Positions 14,587 to 23,645 of a stretch of DNA of 64,000 nt are shown piece after piece (the first letter of the stretch is position 1; the number at the start of each line of letters is the position of its first letter). Under the pieces are notes generated by a model. The model had not been told where the DNA came from. It worked only from the letters and a program-made list of their open reading frames with translations, and did no database searches. The translations under genes were made by a program, and so were the position numbers. The DNA comes from Amycolatopsis aidingensis (lineage in GTDB: Bacteria > Actinomycetota > Actinomycetes > Mycobacteriales > Pseudonocardiaceae), in contig NZ_CP076538.1 in the NCBI RefSeq assembly GCF_018885265.1, positions 620,001 to 684,000 on the forward strand, read 5' to 3'.

Positions 14587-15051
14587 GTGGTGTCGCCGAA
14601 CAAGCAACCGAAGAAGGCCAAGAAGCTCAGCTTCCAGGCCACGCTGGAGCTCACCGCCGGGGACGCGCCGGTGGTGGATCTCGGCAAGATGCTCGGCCAG
14701 ACCGGGGTGAACCTGGTCGAGGTCAAGCGGGCCTACGACGCCGCCACCGCGAACCAGCGCGGCGATGTCGTCCCGGCCGTGGTCGCGGTGTTCGAGGACC
14801 GTTCCTTCGAACTGCGGCTGAAGACCCCGCCCACCGCGTTCCTCATCCGCAAGGCGCTGGGCGGCAAGGGGTCCTCCCGGCCGGGGCACGAAGGTGCCGG
14901 GACGCTGAGCGCGGAGCAGCTGCGGGAGATCGCCGAGCGCAAGCTGCCCGATCTGAACACCGCCGACCTGGACGCGGCAATGCGCACCATCGCGGGTACG
15001 GCCCGTTCGATGGGCGTCACGGTGCGGCCACCGGAGTCGCCGGTCTCCTGA
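14587..15051 (+). CDS. Divergent ribosomal protein L11 paralogue
   Basis: 154-residue L11-family protein. The C-terminal rRNA-binding half is well kept (KLPDLNTADLDAAMRTIAG, then TARSMGVTV), as are GQTGVN and EDRSFELRLKTPP. The N-terminal loop differs: where E. coli L11 has A-N-P20-S-P22-P23-V-G-P26, this protein has A-P-V-V-D-L-G-K, so P22, P23 and P26 are replaced. Those prolines contact thiopeptides, and changes there give thiostrepton resistance in L11. It stands alone, without rplA or nusG neighbours, so it is taken as a second copy. GTG 14587 or 14590 follows AAGGGGG. Its promoter is MerR-type. Confidence 0.85.
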   Translation: MVSPNKQPKKAKKLSFQATLELTAGDAPVVDLGKMLGQTGVNLVEVKRAYDAATANQRGDVVPAVVAVFEDRSFELRLKTPPTAFLIRKALGGKGSSRPGHEGAGTLSAEQLREIAERKLPDLNTADLDAAMRTIAGTARSMGVTVRPPESPVS

Positions 15052-15097
15052 CACGTGCGTATCCGGCCGGCGCGGACAACGTCCTGACGTGCTGCGG

Positions 15098-15574
15098 TCA
15101 GCCGGGTGAGCCGGAGGCAACGACCCGCCGGCGCGCCAGCTCTTCCAGGCCGCGGTCTCCCTCCTCATAGACCACGCGCACGCGGGACGAACGCAGCTTC
15201 CAGCTCCCTTCCCGCCGGTCGAGGCCGAGCGTGTAGTGACAGCCGATGGTCCAGATCAGATCGTCACCGGCCTCGGTGAGCAGGTGCGTGACTCGGGCGT
15301 GGAACCGAGCCGTCGCGGTGATTCCGTCACTCACCTCGGCCACGATCGACCCGACGAGATGCTGGGTGGCATCGAATCCAGGTAGGAAGCCCTTCAGCCC
15401 GGAAACGAAGTCCTCGACGCCGAGCCGTTCCGGACCACCCTGTTTGGACGGATAGTCGACATCGATCGGGTCGCCGGTGAGAGTCCGGATCATGGTCCAG
15501 TCGTGCGCGTCCAGGGCGTGAAAGAGGCGGATCACCGTCTCCGCGATGTCCGCCTTCTCGTCCGCGAGTGTCAC
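15098..15574 (-). CDS. NTF2-like (SnoaL-type) protein
   Basis: 158-residue cone-fold protein of the SnoaL/NTF2 superfamily: helical start (IAETVIRLFHALDAHDWTMI), a DVDYPSKQGG segment and a strand-rich C-terminus (GCHYTLGLDRREGSWKLRSS). Members act as small isomerases, hydrolases or ligand binders; the substrate is unknown. The GTG at 15574 has GGAGG at ideal spacing and is preferred to the ATG at 15586. It is transcribed divergently from an HxlR regulator 79 bp away that probably controls it. Confidence 0.82.
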   Translation of the reverse strand: MTLADEKADIAETVIRLFHALDAHDWTMIRTLTGDPIDVDYPSKQGGPERLGVEDFVSGLKGFLPGFDATQHLVGSIVAEVSDGITATARFHARVTHLLTEAGDDLIWTIGCHYTLGLDRREGSWKLRSSRVRVVYEEGDRGLEELARRRVVASGSPG

Positions 15575-15653
15575 GGGGCCCTCCATCTCGAGGTGTCGCT
15601 CGGGCCGGCTCGGCCGTGCTGTACTGGTGCCGGCAACGCTAAGGAGGGCTTTC

Positions 15654-16025
15654 GTGACTCACCAAACGGTCAGCTACGCGGCGACCGAGTTGCTGGACCG
15701 GTGCCCGGCGCCGGTGGGCGAACCCGGCTCGGCGTGTCCGATCGAGTCCGCGCTTGGCGTGTTGCGCAAGCGATGGGCCGCTCCGGTCGTGCTCGAGCTC
15801 CTGCACGGGCCGCGTGGATTCACCGAACTCGCGCGGTCCATGCCGGCGCTGTCCGAGAAGGTCCTCACCGATCGGCTGGCCGAGCTGGTCCGCGGTGGCG
15901 TCGTGCATCGGAGTCGCAGGCCTGGCTGGCCGCCGCGGGTGGGGTATCGGCTCACCGAACGCGGGCGGGCCCTCGCCCCGGTGTTGCACGCGTTGTGGAC
16001 ATGGGGATCGAACGCGCCGGACTAG
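15654..16025 (+). CDS. HxlR-family transcriptional regulator
   Basis: 123-residue winged-HTH protein. It has the family signature LGVLRKRWAAPVVLELLHGP, GFTELARSMPALSEKVLTDR and a C-terminal RVGYRLTERGRALAPVLHAL. HxlR proteins dimerise and respond to redox or small electrophiles, often through a cysteine; Cys residues lie before the HTH (LDRCPAP, GSACPIE). The GTG at 15654 is set by AAGGAGGG upstream. It diverges from the NTF2-like gene, the classic layout for a local regulator and target. Confidence 0.88.
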   Translation: MTHQTVSYAATELLDRCPAPVGEPGSACPIESALGVLRKRWAAPVVLELLHGPRGFTELARSMPALSEKVLTDRLAELVRGGVVHRSRRPGWPPRVGYRLTERGRALAPVLHALWTWGSNAPD

Positions 16026-16142
16026 GCGTGCCGGTGTGCACACGCACAAGGCTCGGTGCGGCCCGCGCAGCCAGGCCACCGCCGCGATCGCGGTGGCGCT
16101 GCGCGAGCCGTTCGACCCCTCTCGACCGGATCGCCGCCGAGG

Positions 16143-16676
16143 TCAGCTGGGGTCGGTGGCTTCGGCGGTCTCGGCGGTCTCGGCCAGCTTGGCCAGGCGG
16201 GCGGATTCGCGCTCGTAGGAACGCTTGATCTCGTTTTCGGCCTCGGTGCGGCTCGCCCAGTTCGAGCCCTCGACGCTCTTGGCGGGCTCGAGGTCCTTGT
16301 AGACCTGGAAGAAGTGCTCGATCTCGAGCTTGTGGAACTCGTTCAGGTGGTGGATGTCGCGCAGGTGCTCCAGCCGCGGGTCGTCCGATGGCACGGCGAT
16401 CACCTTGTCGTCCGGGCCCTTCTCGTCGGTCATCCGGAACATCCCGATCGCCCGCGCGCGGATCAGGCAGCCGGGAAAGGTCGGCTCCTGCACCAGGACC
16501 ATGACGTCGAGCGGATCGCCGTCCTGACCGAGGGTGTCGTCGATGAACCCGTAGTCCGCCGGGTACTGGGTGGCCGTGAACAGGGTGCGATCCAGTTTGA
16601 TCCGCCCCGTCTTGTGGTCCACCTCGTACTTGTTCCGCTCCCCCTTGGGGATTTCGATCGTGACGTCGAACTCCAC
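16143..16676 (-). CDS. ppa: Inorganic pyrophosphatase
   Basis: 177-residue family I soluble pyrophosphatase that hydrolyses PPi to phosphate in the cytoplasm. Active-site blocks are intact: [15 protein letters not shown], the signature [10 protein letters not shown] with its metal-binding Asp residues, and [11 protein letters not shown]. The C-terminus has a short Ala/Glu-rich tail. It is divergent from the dacB-like gene, as ppa (Rv3628) and Rv3627c are in M. tuberculosis. Confidence 0.96.
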   Translation of the reverse strand: MEFDVTIEIPKGERNKYEVDHKTGRIKLDRTLFTATQYPADYGFIDDTLGQDGDPLDVMVLVQEPTFPGCLIRARAIGMFRMTDEKGPDDKVIAVPSDDPRLEHLRDIHHLNEFHKLEIEHFFQVYKDLEPAKSVEGSNWASRTEAENEIKRSYERESARLAKLAETAETAEATDPS

Positions 16677-16835
16677 GCCGTCCTCGCAGATCTTGTCTGT
16701 TATCGCCGCGGCCGGGCGGCTGACCGGTTCCCTTACTTGACATCACTAGTGTGGACCATGCGCCGCCGCCGGTCCGCACGGCCGCCTGTGACCTCGGCCC
16801 CGCCGGCACGGTGCCGAAGCGATGGAGGAGGGTGC

Positions 16836-18920
16836 GTGCCGGAGAACGAAACGGCTGGTGCAGGCCAAGAACCGGCCTGGCCGTCCGCCGACCGCGACGA
16901 ATCGGCCGGGGAGCAGGAGCAGTCCACCAACGAACTGCCCGTGCCGAAGGTCACGCGAGAGGAAGCGCAGACGGTCTGGGTGCGGCGGCCGGAACCCACG
17001 CCCGAGGAGCCCGCCCGCGCCCCGGAATGGCCAACGCATGCGCATGGCGAGCAAACGCATGCGCATGGGGAGCAAACACACGCGCGTGGGGAGCAAACGC
17101 GTGCGCGTGGGGAGCAAACACGCGGGGCGGGATGGCCCGCGCAGCCTCCCGAGCAGGCCGGCCCACCCGCCGAGCAGCGCACCCAGCCGGTGCGGCCGCC
17201 GCGGCAGGTGCCGGAGATCCGGCAGGCGGGGGTGCCCGCCAGGCCGATGCGGATCGAGCCCAGCGGGGAGATCCGGCCGGCCCCGGCCACCACCGGTGAG
17301 CAACGGCAGCCCCAACCCGGCAGGCAGCACCCGCCCCAGCCGCCGCAGCAGGCAGCCCCACAGCAGCAGCCACAGCAGTCCCAACAGCCACAGCGGCCCC
17401 AGCAGCAGGCGCCGCCGCCGCGGCCGCAGCAGCCGCCGCCCCCTCCGCCTGTCGAGCAGGCGGAGCAGCAGGCAGAGCAACAGGAAGCCGAGCAGGCGGC
17501 GCCCGAGCAGGCGCAGGAACCCGGGCAGCAGGCCCCGCCGCGGCGCAAGCGCCGTGGCCTGCTGGTCGGCGGGGTGGCCGCCGTGCTCGTGGTCGCGGTC
17601 GGGGTGGCGCTCGCGCTGCCGTACGTGTCCAACCGGCTCGGCCTGCCCTGGGCGCCGAACGCACCGCGCGCCGCGGCCCCGGAGCCGGTGGCGGTCAGCA
17701 GGTCCCTGCACGGGCCGCGGCCGGAGGCACCCGCGCCCACCCCGGAGGGGGTGGCCGCGGCGCTACGGGGCCCGGCCGGCAGCCCCGCCCTCGGCGACTT
17801 CACCGGCCGGGTCCTGGATCCGGCGACCGGAACCGTGCTGTGGGAGAGCTCGCCGGACGAGGTGCGCGTCCCCGCCTCCACCACCAAGCTGCTCACCGCC
17901 GCGGCCGCGCTGCTCGCGGTGGACCACGGCAAGCAGTTGACCACCAAGGTGGTGGCCGGGCAGGAGCCGGGCACCGTCGTGCTGGTCGCGGGCGGGGACG
18001 TCACCCTGACCGGACTGCCCGAGGGTCAGGACCCGATCTACCGCGGCGCCGCCCGGCTGGACGACCTGGTCGCGCAGGTCAAGCAGGCCGGTATCCCGGT
18101 CGAGCGGGTACGCCTGGACCTCTCCGCCTTCACCGGGCCGGAGGAGGCGCAGGGCTGGGCCCCGAATGATGCGCCGTCCACCTTCATGTCCGCGGTGCAG
18201 CCCGTGATGCTCGACGGCGGGCGCGGTGAGCCCACCGGCATGAAGTCGATGCGGGTCGCCGACCCGGCGGGCAGGCTCGCCGAACGGCTGGCCGGGAAAC
18301 TGGGTGCCAGCGTCGGCGAGCCAACCACCGCGCCGCAGGGTGCGCAGGTGCTCGGCGAGGTGCGCTCGGCGCCGCTGACCGAGCTGGTGGACCAGATGCT
18401 CACCCTGTCCGACAACCTCCTCGCCGAGGTGATCGCCAGGCAGGTGGCCGTCGAGACCGGCAAGGAGCCCTCCTTCTCCGGCGGTGCCGAGGCCACGATC
18501 GACGTGCTCGCCGAGAACGGCTTCGACGTCGAAGGACTCGAGCTCTCCGACGGCAGCGGGCTTTCGGTGCGCAACCGGGTCTCCTCGACCCTGCTGAGCG
18601 AGCTGCTCGCGGTGGCAGCCGCACCGGACGGATCCGATCCGCGCACCGCGAAGCTGCGGCCGATGCTCGGTGGGCTGCCGGTCGCGGGCGCCAGCGGCAC
18701 CCTGGCCGGCCGCTACGACGGATCCGCCGCGGAGGGCAAGGGCTGGGTGCGGGCCAAGACCGGCACCCTTTCCGAGGTGAACACGCTGGCCGGGGTGGTG
18801 CTGGACGCCGATGGCAGGGTGCTGGTGTTCGCGCTGATGTCCGGGGGATCCGCGCTGGAACCGGCGCAGGCCGCCCTGGACGAGGTGGCGGCCACCCTGC
18901 GCGAATGCGGCTGCCGGTGA
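16836..18920 (+). CDS. dacB: D-alanyl-D-alanine carboxypeptidase/endopeptidase, PBP4 family (S13)
   Basis: 694 residues. A cytoplasmic Pro/Gln/Glu-rich N-terminal part of about 245 residues, including a heptad HGEQTHA-type repeat, precedes one membrane segment (GLLVGGVAAVLVVAVGVALA) and the extracytoplasmic S13 penicillin-binding domain. Catalytic motifs are intact: SxxK as ASTTKL, SxN as SDN in TLSDNLLAEV, and KTG as AKTGTL. It trims or cleaves peptidoglycan cross-links. The GTG at 16836 follows GGAGGAGGG. The long disordered cytoplasmic tail is unlike classic PBP4 but common in actinobacteria. Orthologue of Rv3627c by position. Confidence 0.92.
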   Translation: MPENETAGAGQEPAWPSADRDESAGEQEQSTNELPVPKVTREEAQTVWVRRPEPTPEEPARAPEWPTHAHGEQTHAHGEQTHARGEQTRARGEQTRGAGWPAQPPEQAGPPAEQRTQPVRPPRQVPEIRQAGVPARPMRIEPSGEIRPAPATTGEQRQPQPGRQHPPQPPQQAAPQQQPQQSQQPQRPQQQAPPPRPQQPPPPPPVEQAEQQAEQQEAEQAAPEQAQEPGQQAPPRRKRRGLLVGGVAAVLVVAVGVALALPYVSNRLGLPWAPNAPRAAAPEPVAVSRSLHGPRPEAPAPTPEGVAAALRGPAGSPALGDFTGRVLDPATGTVLWESSPDEVRVPASTTKLLTAAAALLAVDHGKQLTTKVVAGQEPGTVVLVAGGDVTLTGLPEGQDPIYRGAARLDDLVAQVKQAGIPVERVRLDLSAFTGPEEAQGWAPNDAPSTFMSAVQPVMLDGGRGEPTGMKSMRVADPAGRLAERLAGKLGASVGEPTTAPQGAQVLGEVRSAPLTELVDQMLTLSDNLLAEVIARQVAVETGKEPSFSGGAEATIDVLAENGFDVEGLELSDGSGLSVRNRVSSTLLSELLAVAAAPDGSDPRTAKLRPMLGGLPVAGASGTLAGRYDGSAAEGKGWVRAKTGTLSEVNTLAGVVLDADGRVLVFALMSGGSALEPAQAALDEVAATLRECGCR
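17050..17133 (+). repeat. 21-bp tandem repeat (4 units) inside the dacB-like coding sequence
   Basis: Units begin AGCAAAC at 17050, 17071, 17092 and 17113, each exactly 21 bp apart, with a degenerate half unit before 17050. Being 21 bp, the array keeps frame and adds heptapeptides. The same unit, in reverse complement, recurs between genes at 29928-29990. Confidence 0.85.
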
Positions 18921-18959
18921 CCGGGCGAACCCGCGCGCGGGACGGGTAGCGTCGTAGGG

Positions 18960-20039
18960 GTGAGTCAGCCAGTGCGCCAGGACAGCAAGGACGACAGGGG
19001 CAAGGCCGCGATCGTCGACTGGTCCCTCGCCGCGTCGACCGGCGCCCGGTTGGTGCGCGGCGGGCCCTCGGTCCCGTCGGACGAGGCCGAGCTGACCGTA
19101 CGGGAGCTTCGTGAGCTCACCGTGGAGGCGGAGTCGCATGTGCGGCGGCTCACCGGGCTCGGCGAGCGGCTTCCGCTGCGCCCCGGCACCGTGGTGGACC
19201 GGCCGGGCTGGATCAGGTCCGCGGCCGCCGGGCTGGAGGAGCTGACCGGGCGGGCGCTGCCGGGCGAGGAACGCGGGCTGTTCGGCCCGCTGCTGGCCGG
19301 GGGCGCCGGGGTGCAGACCGGCGTGGTGCTCGCCTTCCTCGGCGCGCGGGTGCTCGGCCAGTACGACCCGTTCGGCGGGCCGGACAAGTCCGGGCAGCTG
19401 GTGCTGGTCGCGCCGAACGTGCTGACCGCGCAGCAGGCGCTGAACGTGGACGGCCACGACTTCCGGATGTGGGTCTGCCTGCACGAGTGCACCCACCGGC
19501 TGCAGTTCACCGCGGTGGACTGGCTGCGCGACTACTTCGCCGACGAGGTGTCCCGGCTGGTCGGCGGGCTGGCCGACAACGACGGCCTCGGCAGCATGCT
19601 GACCAGGTTGCCGGACACCCTGCGTGAGGCGCGGCGTGGCGGCGGGGACGGTTCCACCGGCTTCGCCGAGCTGGTCTCCGGGCCGGAGCAGCGCGAGGTG
19701 TTCGACCAGCTGCTGGCGCTGTCCACCCTGCTGGAGGGGCATGCCGACTACGTGATGGACGCGGTGGGCCCTGCGGTGGTGCCCAGCGTGGCCACCATCC
19801 GCAAGCGGTTCACCGCGCGGCGCAAGGGCGGCGGCCTGTTCGACCGGCTGCTGCGCAGCCTGCTCGGCGTGGACGCCAAGATCCGGCAGTACGCGCGCGG
19901 CGCGGCCTTCACCCGCGAGGTGGTGGAGACCGTGGGGATGAGTGGCTTCAACGCCGTATGGACCTCGCCGAACACGTTGCCGACCAGGGCGGAGATCGGC
20001 GATCCGCAGGCATGGGTGCGCCGCGTGCACGGCCGGTGA
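18960..20039 (+). CDS. Zinc-dependent metalloprotease-like protein, DUF2342 family
   Basis: 359-residue protein of the actinobacterial DUF2342 family (also named coenzyme-F420-biosynthesis-associated). It has an HEXXH motif, LHECTH, near residue 178, followed by helical regions (FADEVSRLVGGLADNDG; LLEGHADYVMDAVGPAV). The motif implies a zincin fold, but no substrate is established. It occupies the position of Rv3626c, between the dacB-like gene and tilS. Its TGA overlaps the tilS ATG, so it is translationally coupled to tilS. Confidence 0.88.
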   Translation: MSQPVRQDSKDDRGKAAIVDWSLAASTGARLVRGGPSVPSDEAELTVRELRELTVEAESHVRRLTGLGERLPLRPGTVVDRPGWIRSAAAGLEELTGRALPGEERGLFGPLLAGGAGVQTGVVLAFLGARVLGQYDPFGGPDKSGQLVLVAPNVLTAQQALNVDGHDFRMWVCLHECTHRLQFTAVDWLRDYFADEVSRLVGGLADNDGLGSMLTRLPDTLREARRGGGDGSTGFAELVSGPEQREVFDQLLALSTLLEGHADYVMDAVGPAVVPSVATIRKRFTARRKGGGLFDRLLRSLLGVDAKIRQYARGAAFTREVVETVGMSGFNAVWTSPNTLPTRAEIGDPQAWVRRVHGR

Positions 20040-21034
20040 TGGGCGGCGACCCCGGTCCCGCGGTCGTCCGGGTCCGGCGGGCGGTGCGGGAGTTTCTCGC
20101 CGATCCGCGGCGGTCGGCGTACCTGGACCAGGGTGAGCTGGGTGTCGCGGTGTCCGGTGGCGCCGACTCGCTCGCCCTCGCCGAGGCGGCCGCGTACACC
20201 GGGCACCGGATGGGCCTGCGGGTGCGTGCCCTGGTGGTCGACCACGGCCTGCAGCGGGACTCGGCGGAGGTGGCTGCCACCGCGGCCGAGACCGCTCGCG
20301 GGCTCGGTGTGGACCATGCCGAGGTGCACCCCGTCCGGGTGCGCGACGGCGGTGGCCCGGAGGCCGCGGCCCGCAAGGCCAGGTACCGGGCGCTACGGGC
20401 CGCGCTGCCAGCAGGGGGCCTGGTGCTGCTCGGGCATACCAGGGACGATCAGGCCGAGACGGTGCTGCTCGGACTCGGCCGGGGCTCGGGGCCGAGGTCG
20501 GTGGCCGGGATGCGGCCGCTGGATCCGCCGTGGGCCCGCCCACTGCTGGACCTGCCCCGCTCGGTGACCCGCGCGGCCTGCGTGGAGCTGGGCGTGCGGC
20601 CCTGGGCCGATCCGCACAACGACGACCCCCGCTACACCAGGGTCCGGCTGCGCGCCGAGGTGCTGCCGCTGCTGGAGGAGGTGCTGGGCGGCGGGGTCGC
20701 GGCCGCGCTCAGCCGGACCGCGGCCCAGCTGCGCGAGGACAGCGCCGCACTCGACCGGTTCGCCGAGGAGCTGCTCGAGCGCGCGTGCCGGGGAGCGGAG
20801 CTGGAGGTCGCCGAGCTGTCGCCCGCCCCGGCGGCGCTGCGCAGGCGGGCGCTGCGGACCTGGCTGCTCGAGGCCGGGGCGCGCGAGCTGACCGACGCCC
20901 ACCTGCGCGCGGTGGACGCGCTGATCGGCGACTGGCGTGGCCAGGGCGGGGTCTGGCTGCCCGGTGGGATCGAGGCAGGCAGGCGGCACGGCAGGCTCCG
21001 GGTAGATTCGCCATCCGGCAGCAAACACCACTAG
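20039..21034 (+). CDS. tilS: tRNA(Ile)-lysidine synthase
   Basis: 331-residue N-type ATP pyrophosphatase that attaches lysine to C34 of tRNA-Ile(CAU), changing it to read AUA. The P-loop SGGADS is present ([15 protein letters not shown]), as are [16 protein letters not shown] and [15 protein letters not shown]. The C-terminal substrate domain is short, as usual in actinobacteria. The start ATG at 20039 overlaps the upstream stop (TGATG). Adjacent to hpt, a widely conserved pair. Confidence 0.94.
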   Translation: MGGDPGPAVVRVRRAVREFLADPRRSAYLDQGELGVAVSGGADSLALAEAAAYTGHRMGLRVRALVVDHGLQRDSAEVAATAAETARGLGVDHAEVHPVRVRDGGGPEAAARKARYRALRAALPAGGLVLLGHTRDDQAETVLLGLGRGSGPRSVAGMRPLDPPWARPLLDLPRSVTRAACVELGVRPWADPHNDDPRYTRVRLRAEVLPLLEEVLGGGVAAALSRTAAQLREDSAALDRFAEELLERACRGAELEVAELSPAPAALRRRALRTWLLEAGARELTDAHLRAVDALIGDWRGQGGVWLPGGIEAGRRHGRLRVDSPSGSKHH

Positions 21035-21047
21035 AGGGGATGGACCC

Positions 21048-21611
21048 GTGTACGAAGGCGATATCGCCTCCGTGCTCGTCACCGAGCAGCAGATCAAGGA
21101 CAAGATCGCCGAGCTCGCCGAGCAGGTCGCGGCGGACTACCCGGACGCGGACAGCGAGTCCGGTGCAGGCGACCTGCTGCTCGTCGGCGTGCTCAAGGGC
21201 GCTGTGATGTTCATGACCGACTTCGCAAGGGCGTTGCCGGTGCCGGCCCAGCTGGAGTTCATGGCGGTGTCCTCCTACGGCTCCGCGACCTCGTCCTCCG
21301 GCGTGGTGCGGATCCTGAAGGACCTGGACCGGGACATCGCGGGCAGGCAGGTCCTGATCGTGGAGGACATCGTCGACTCCGGCCTGACCCTCTCCTGGCT
21401 GCTGCGCAACCTGGCCAGCCGCAACCCGGCCTCGCTCCAGGTGTGCTCACTGCTGCGCAAGCCGGACGCGGTGAAGGTGGATGTGCCGGTGAAATACGTC
21501 GGCTTCGACATCCCCAACGAGTTCGTGGTCGGCTACGGCCTGGACTATGCGGAGCGTTACCGGGATCTGCCGTACATCGGCACCCTGGATCCGAAGGTTT
21601 ACTCTTCGTAA
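21048..21611 (+). CDS. hpt: Hypoxanthine phosphoribosyltransferase
   Basis: 187-residue type I phosphoribosyltransferase that makes IMP/GMP from hypoxanthine/guanine and PRPP. The PRPP-binding motif [15 protein letters not shown] and the flexible loop region AVSSYG are intact, and the C-terminal [19 protein letters not shown] is typical. It lies 13 bp after tilS with AGAGGGG upstream of its GTG start, so the two are one operon. Confidence 0.95.
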   Translation: MYEGDIASVLVTEQQIKDKIAELAEQVAADYPDADSESGAGDLLLVGVLKGAVMFMTDFARALPVPAQLEFMAVSSYGSATSSSGVVRILKDLDRDIAGRQVLIVEDIVDSGLTLSWLLRNLASRNPASLQVCSLLRKPDAVKVDVPVKYVGFDIPNEFVVGYGLDYAERYRDLPYIGTLDPKVYSS

Positions 21612-21792
21612 CCGGCGCCGCGAGCTGGACGAACTTCCGGTGAATCCGTTGCGCGAACCGGCCGGAATCCGGAACGCTGATCTCCCGGAGCACGTCATAC
21701 CGGCACGGTCGGTGCGTTAACCTATGCGAAGACCGTGAGAATTCCAGCCGCGTGCGACGCGGCGCCGCTGTAGGGGACAGGGAGACACTGGA

Positions 21793-22167
21793 ATGGGCAA
21801 CAGCAGCTTTGCGGACGCGGCGGCGTTCCGTAACGCAGCGGTCACCGGTCAGGTCGGCGTCGATCCCGATGCCGCACAGGCGGTGCTGAGCAAGCTCCGA
21901 GCCGGGAAGGACACGGTGGAGAACCTGTTGCTCGACGCGGGGCACAGCCTCAGCCACCGGCCGCAACTGGGGGCGAACGAGGTCGCCGAGGCCATGTCCG
22001 AGAAGGTCTCCGAGCGTGCGGCAGGCGGCAACCGGGATTCCTACGCGCAGGCCCTGCGCAACCTCTACCAGCAGTATGACCAGGCCGAGCGGGCGATCAC
22101 CACGGCGATGAGCCGGTACGAGGAGATCGACCAGGCCAGCGCCGACCCGTTCCTCGGGCGCGCGTGA
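21793..22167 (+). CDS. Small PE-like type VII secretion substrate candidate
   Basis: 124-residue, largely helical protein with two helices (about 25-55 and 62-112) and the motif Y109-E-E-I-D113 near the C-terminus. This fits the YxxxD/E general secretion signal of type VII substrates. It starts the four-gene set between hpt and ftsH and precedes a PPE-like gene, the position of a PE partner. No WXG motif is present. Identification as the PE-like half of a secreted heterodimer is inference from motif and position; M. tuberculosis carries PE32/PPE65/esxW/esxV at the same site. Confidence 0.65.
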   Translation: MGNSSFADAAAFRNAAVTGQVGVDPDAAQAVLSKLRAGKDTVENLLLDAGHSLSHRPQLGANEVAEAMSEKVSERAAGGNRDSYAQALRNLYQQYDQAERAITTAMSRYEEIDQASADPFLGRA

Positions 22168-22187
22168 GACCAGGGGACGAGCCAGCG

Positions 22188-23642
22188 ATGGACGGAACAC
22201 AGGGACAGCAGAGTCAGCCGGTGGAGCAGGCCCAGCCGGTCGAGCAGCAGCCCGTCGGTACCCAGCAACAGCCCGTGCACAGCGGAACGACCACCGGGTC
22301 CACCGGCGGTGGTAACGCGGTGCGGCTCGGGGACAACTCGGAGAGCTCGCAGATCGTCGAGCAGGCCAGGGGCAGGCAGGACGGCTTCGAGTACGGCTCG
22401 GACCGGGCGATCGGCAGCCCGCCGAACTGGGCGGTGCGGACCAGCGAGCAGCTGTATCACGCGGGGACGGCGAACAACCGCCCGGACACCGCGCAGGCAC
22501 TGGCCCAGTCCTGGACCCGGCACAGCGGCGCGCTCAACCAGGTGGCGAACGAGCTGTACTCGGCGATCTCGGAGCTCGGCGCGGCCTGGATCGGCCAGGG
22601 TGCGGGCGCAGCGCAGGGCACCCTGGTGGCCATCGCCAACTCCAGCGCACAGGCCGGGGAGGCCGCGCAGGTGATGGGCGATCGGATGCAGCAGCAGGCA
22701 GCGGCCGCGGAAGAAGTGAAGAAGATGCCGCCCGCCGTTGAGCACGACCCCGGCGCGGCCATGAGCGAGAAGGTCCAGCAGGGCCCGGCCGAGCTGGTCA
22801 AGGATGCCAAGCCGGAGTCCGACGCGGCGAAGGCGGTGAAGGCGGAGCAGATCCGGTTCCTCGAGGCCTACACCAAGGCGATGTCCGAGGTGGACGATTC
22901 CACGCCGAGCTTCGGCCCGGAGTCGCTTGGCCTGAAGCCGATGAGCCCGGACACCGGTGGTGGCGGCGGCTCGGTCGGCGGCTTCGGCGGTCCGGGCGGG
23001 CTGCCCGGCCAGGTGGCAGGCGGCGTGCCCGGCGCGGCCGTGGCGGGTGGCCACGTTGCCCCGGTGGGCTCGGTGGACAGCAGCGTCAGCAGCTCCGGCT
23101 ATGCCGCCGGTGCGGTCGCGGGTGGTGCCGCGGCCGGTGGCCCTGCCCTCGGGGCTGGGTCGGCGATGGGTTCCGCTACCCCCGGCGCGGCCGCCGCTTC
23201 CGGCGCCCCGGCAGGCGCCGGTGCGGGCCTTGGCGCCGCAGCTCTCGGCGGCGGTGTCGGCTTCGCCGGTGCCAAGGCGCTGGGCCAGGGCAACCGCAGC
23301 GGTAGCAAGCAGCAGTCGAACCGGTCCGAGGAGACCGACGAGACCGAGGCCTCGCTCAACCAGGGGCAGGGCTCCAGCGCCGCGGCGGTGGCCCCGCAGC
23401 AGAACCAGGGCGTGGTCTCGCCCAGTGGCACCATCGGCGGCGGCGGTGCCCACCCGCCCGCGGCCGGTGCGCCGATGGGTGGTGGCATGGGCGGTATGCG
23501 CGGTGGTCAGCAACAGCAGGAAGAGGAGCACACGCACGCCTCCTTCCTGATCGAACCCGATCCGGACGACGCGTTCGGCGCCAACGAGGCGACCCCGCCG
23601 CCGGTGATCGGTGCCTGGGCCAACGAAGCCGAAGAGAGGTAG
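22188..23642 (+). CDS. PPE-like type VII secretion substrate with glycine-rich tail
   Basis: 484 residues: Gln/Pro-rich N-terminus, a helical PPE/WXG-like domain (about 85-225) with AAWIGQGAGAAQ resembling the PPE W-x-G-x-GA turn, and a C-terminal low-complexity Gly/Ala/Ser-rich part of about 220 residues ending in an acidic segment. PPE proteins pair with PE proteins and are escorted by EspG chaperones, which follow here. The ATG at 22188 is preferred over a GTG at 22164 that overlaps the preceding stop. Adjacent genes and domain layout support secretion by an ESX machine encoded elsewhere. Confidence 0.78.
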   Translation: MDGTQGQQSQPVEQAQPVEQQPVGTQQQPVHSGTTTGSTGGGNAVRLGDNSESSQIVEQARGRQDGFEYGSDRAIGSPPNWAVRTSEQLYHAGTANNRPDTAQALAQSWTRHSGALNQVANELYSAISELGAAWIGQGAGAAQGTLVAIANSSAQAGEAAQVMGDRMQQQAAAAEEVKKMPPAVEHDPGAAMSEKVQQGPAELVKDAKPESDAAKAVKAEQIRFLEAYTKAMSEVDDSTPSFGPESLGLKPMSPDTGGGGGSVGGFGGPGGLPGQVAGGVPGAAVAGGHVAPVGSVDSSVSSSGYAAGAVAGGAAAGGPALGAGSAMGSATPGAAAASGAPAGAGAGLGAAALGGGVGFAGAKALGQGNRSGSKQQSNRSEETDETEASLNQGQGSSAAAVAPQQNQGVVSPSGTIGGGGAHPPAAGAPMGGGMGGMRGGQQQQEEEHTHASFLIEPDPDDAFGANEATPPPVIGAWANEAEER

Positions 23643-23645
23643 CAG

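Noticed and set aside
17050..17133. CRISPR array
   Set aside because: Units are contiguous 21-mers without spacers and there are no cas genes; the 30-bp and 21-bp arrays elsewhere are the same kind of tandem repeat.
17763..20543. A 926-codon open frame on the minus strand opposite the dacB-like and DUF2342 genes
   Set aside because: High-GC antisense frame with low-complexity His/Arg/Pro-rich translation and no motifs; the plus-strand genes have catalytic motifs and ribosome sites.
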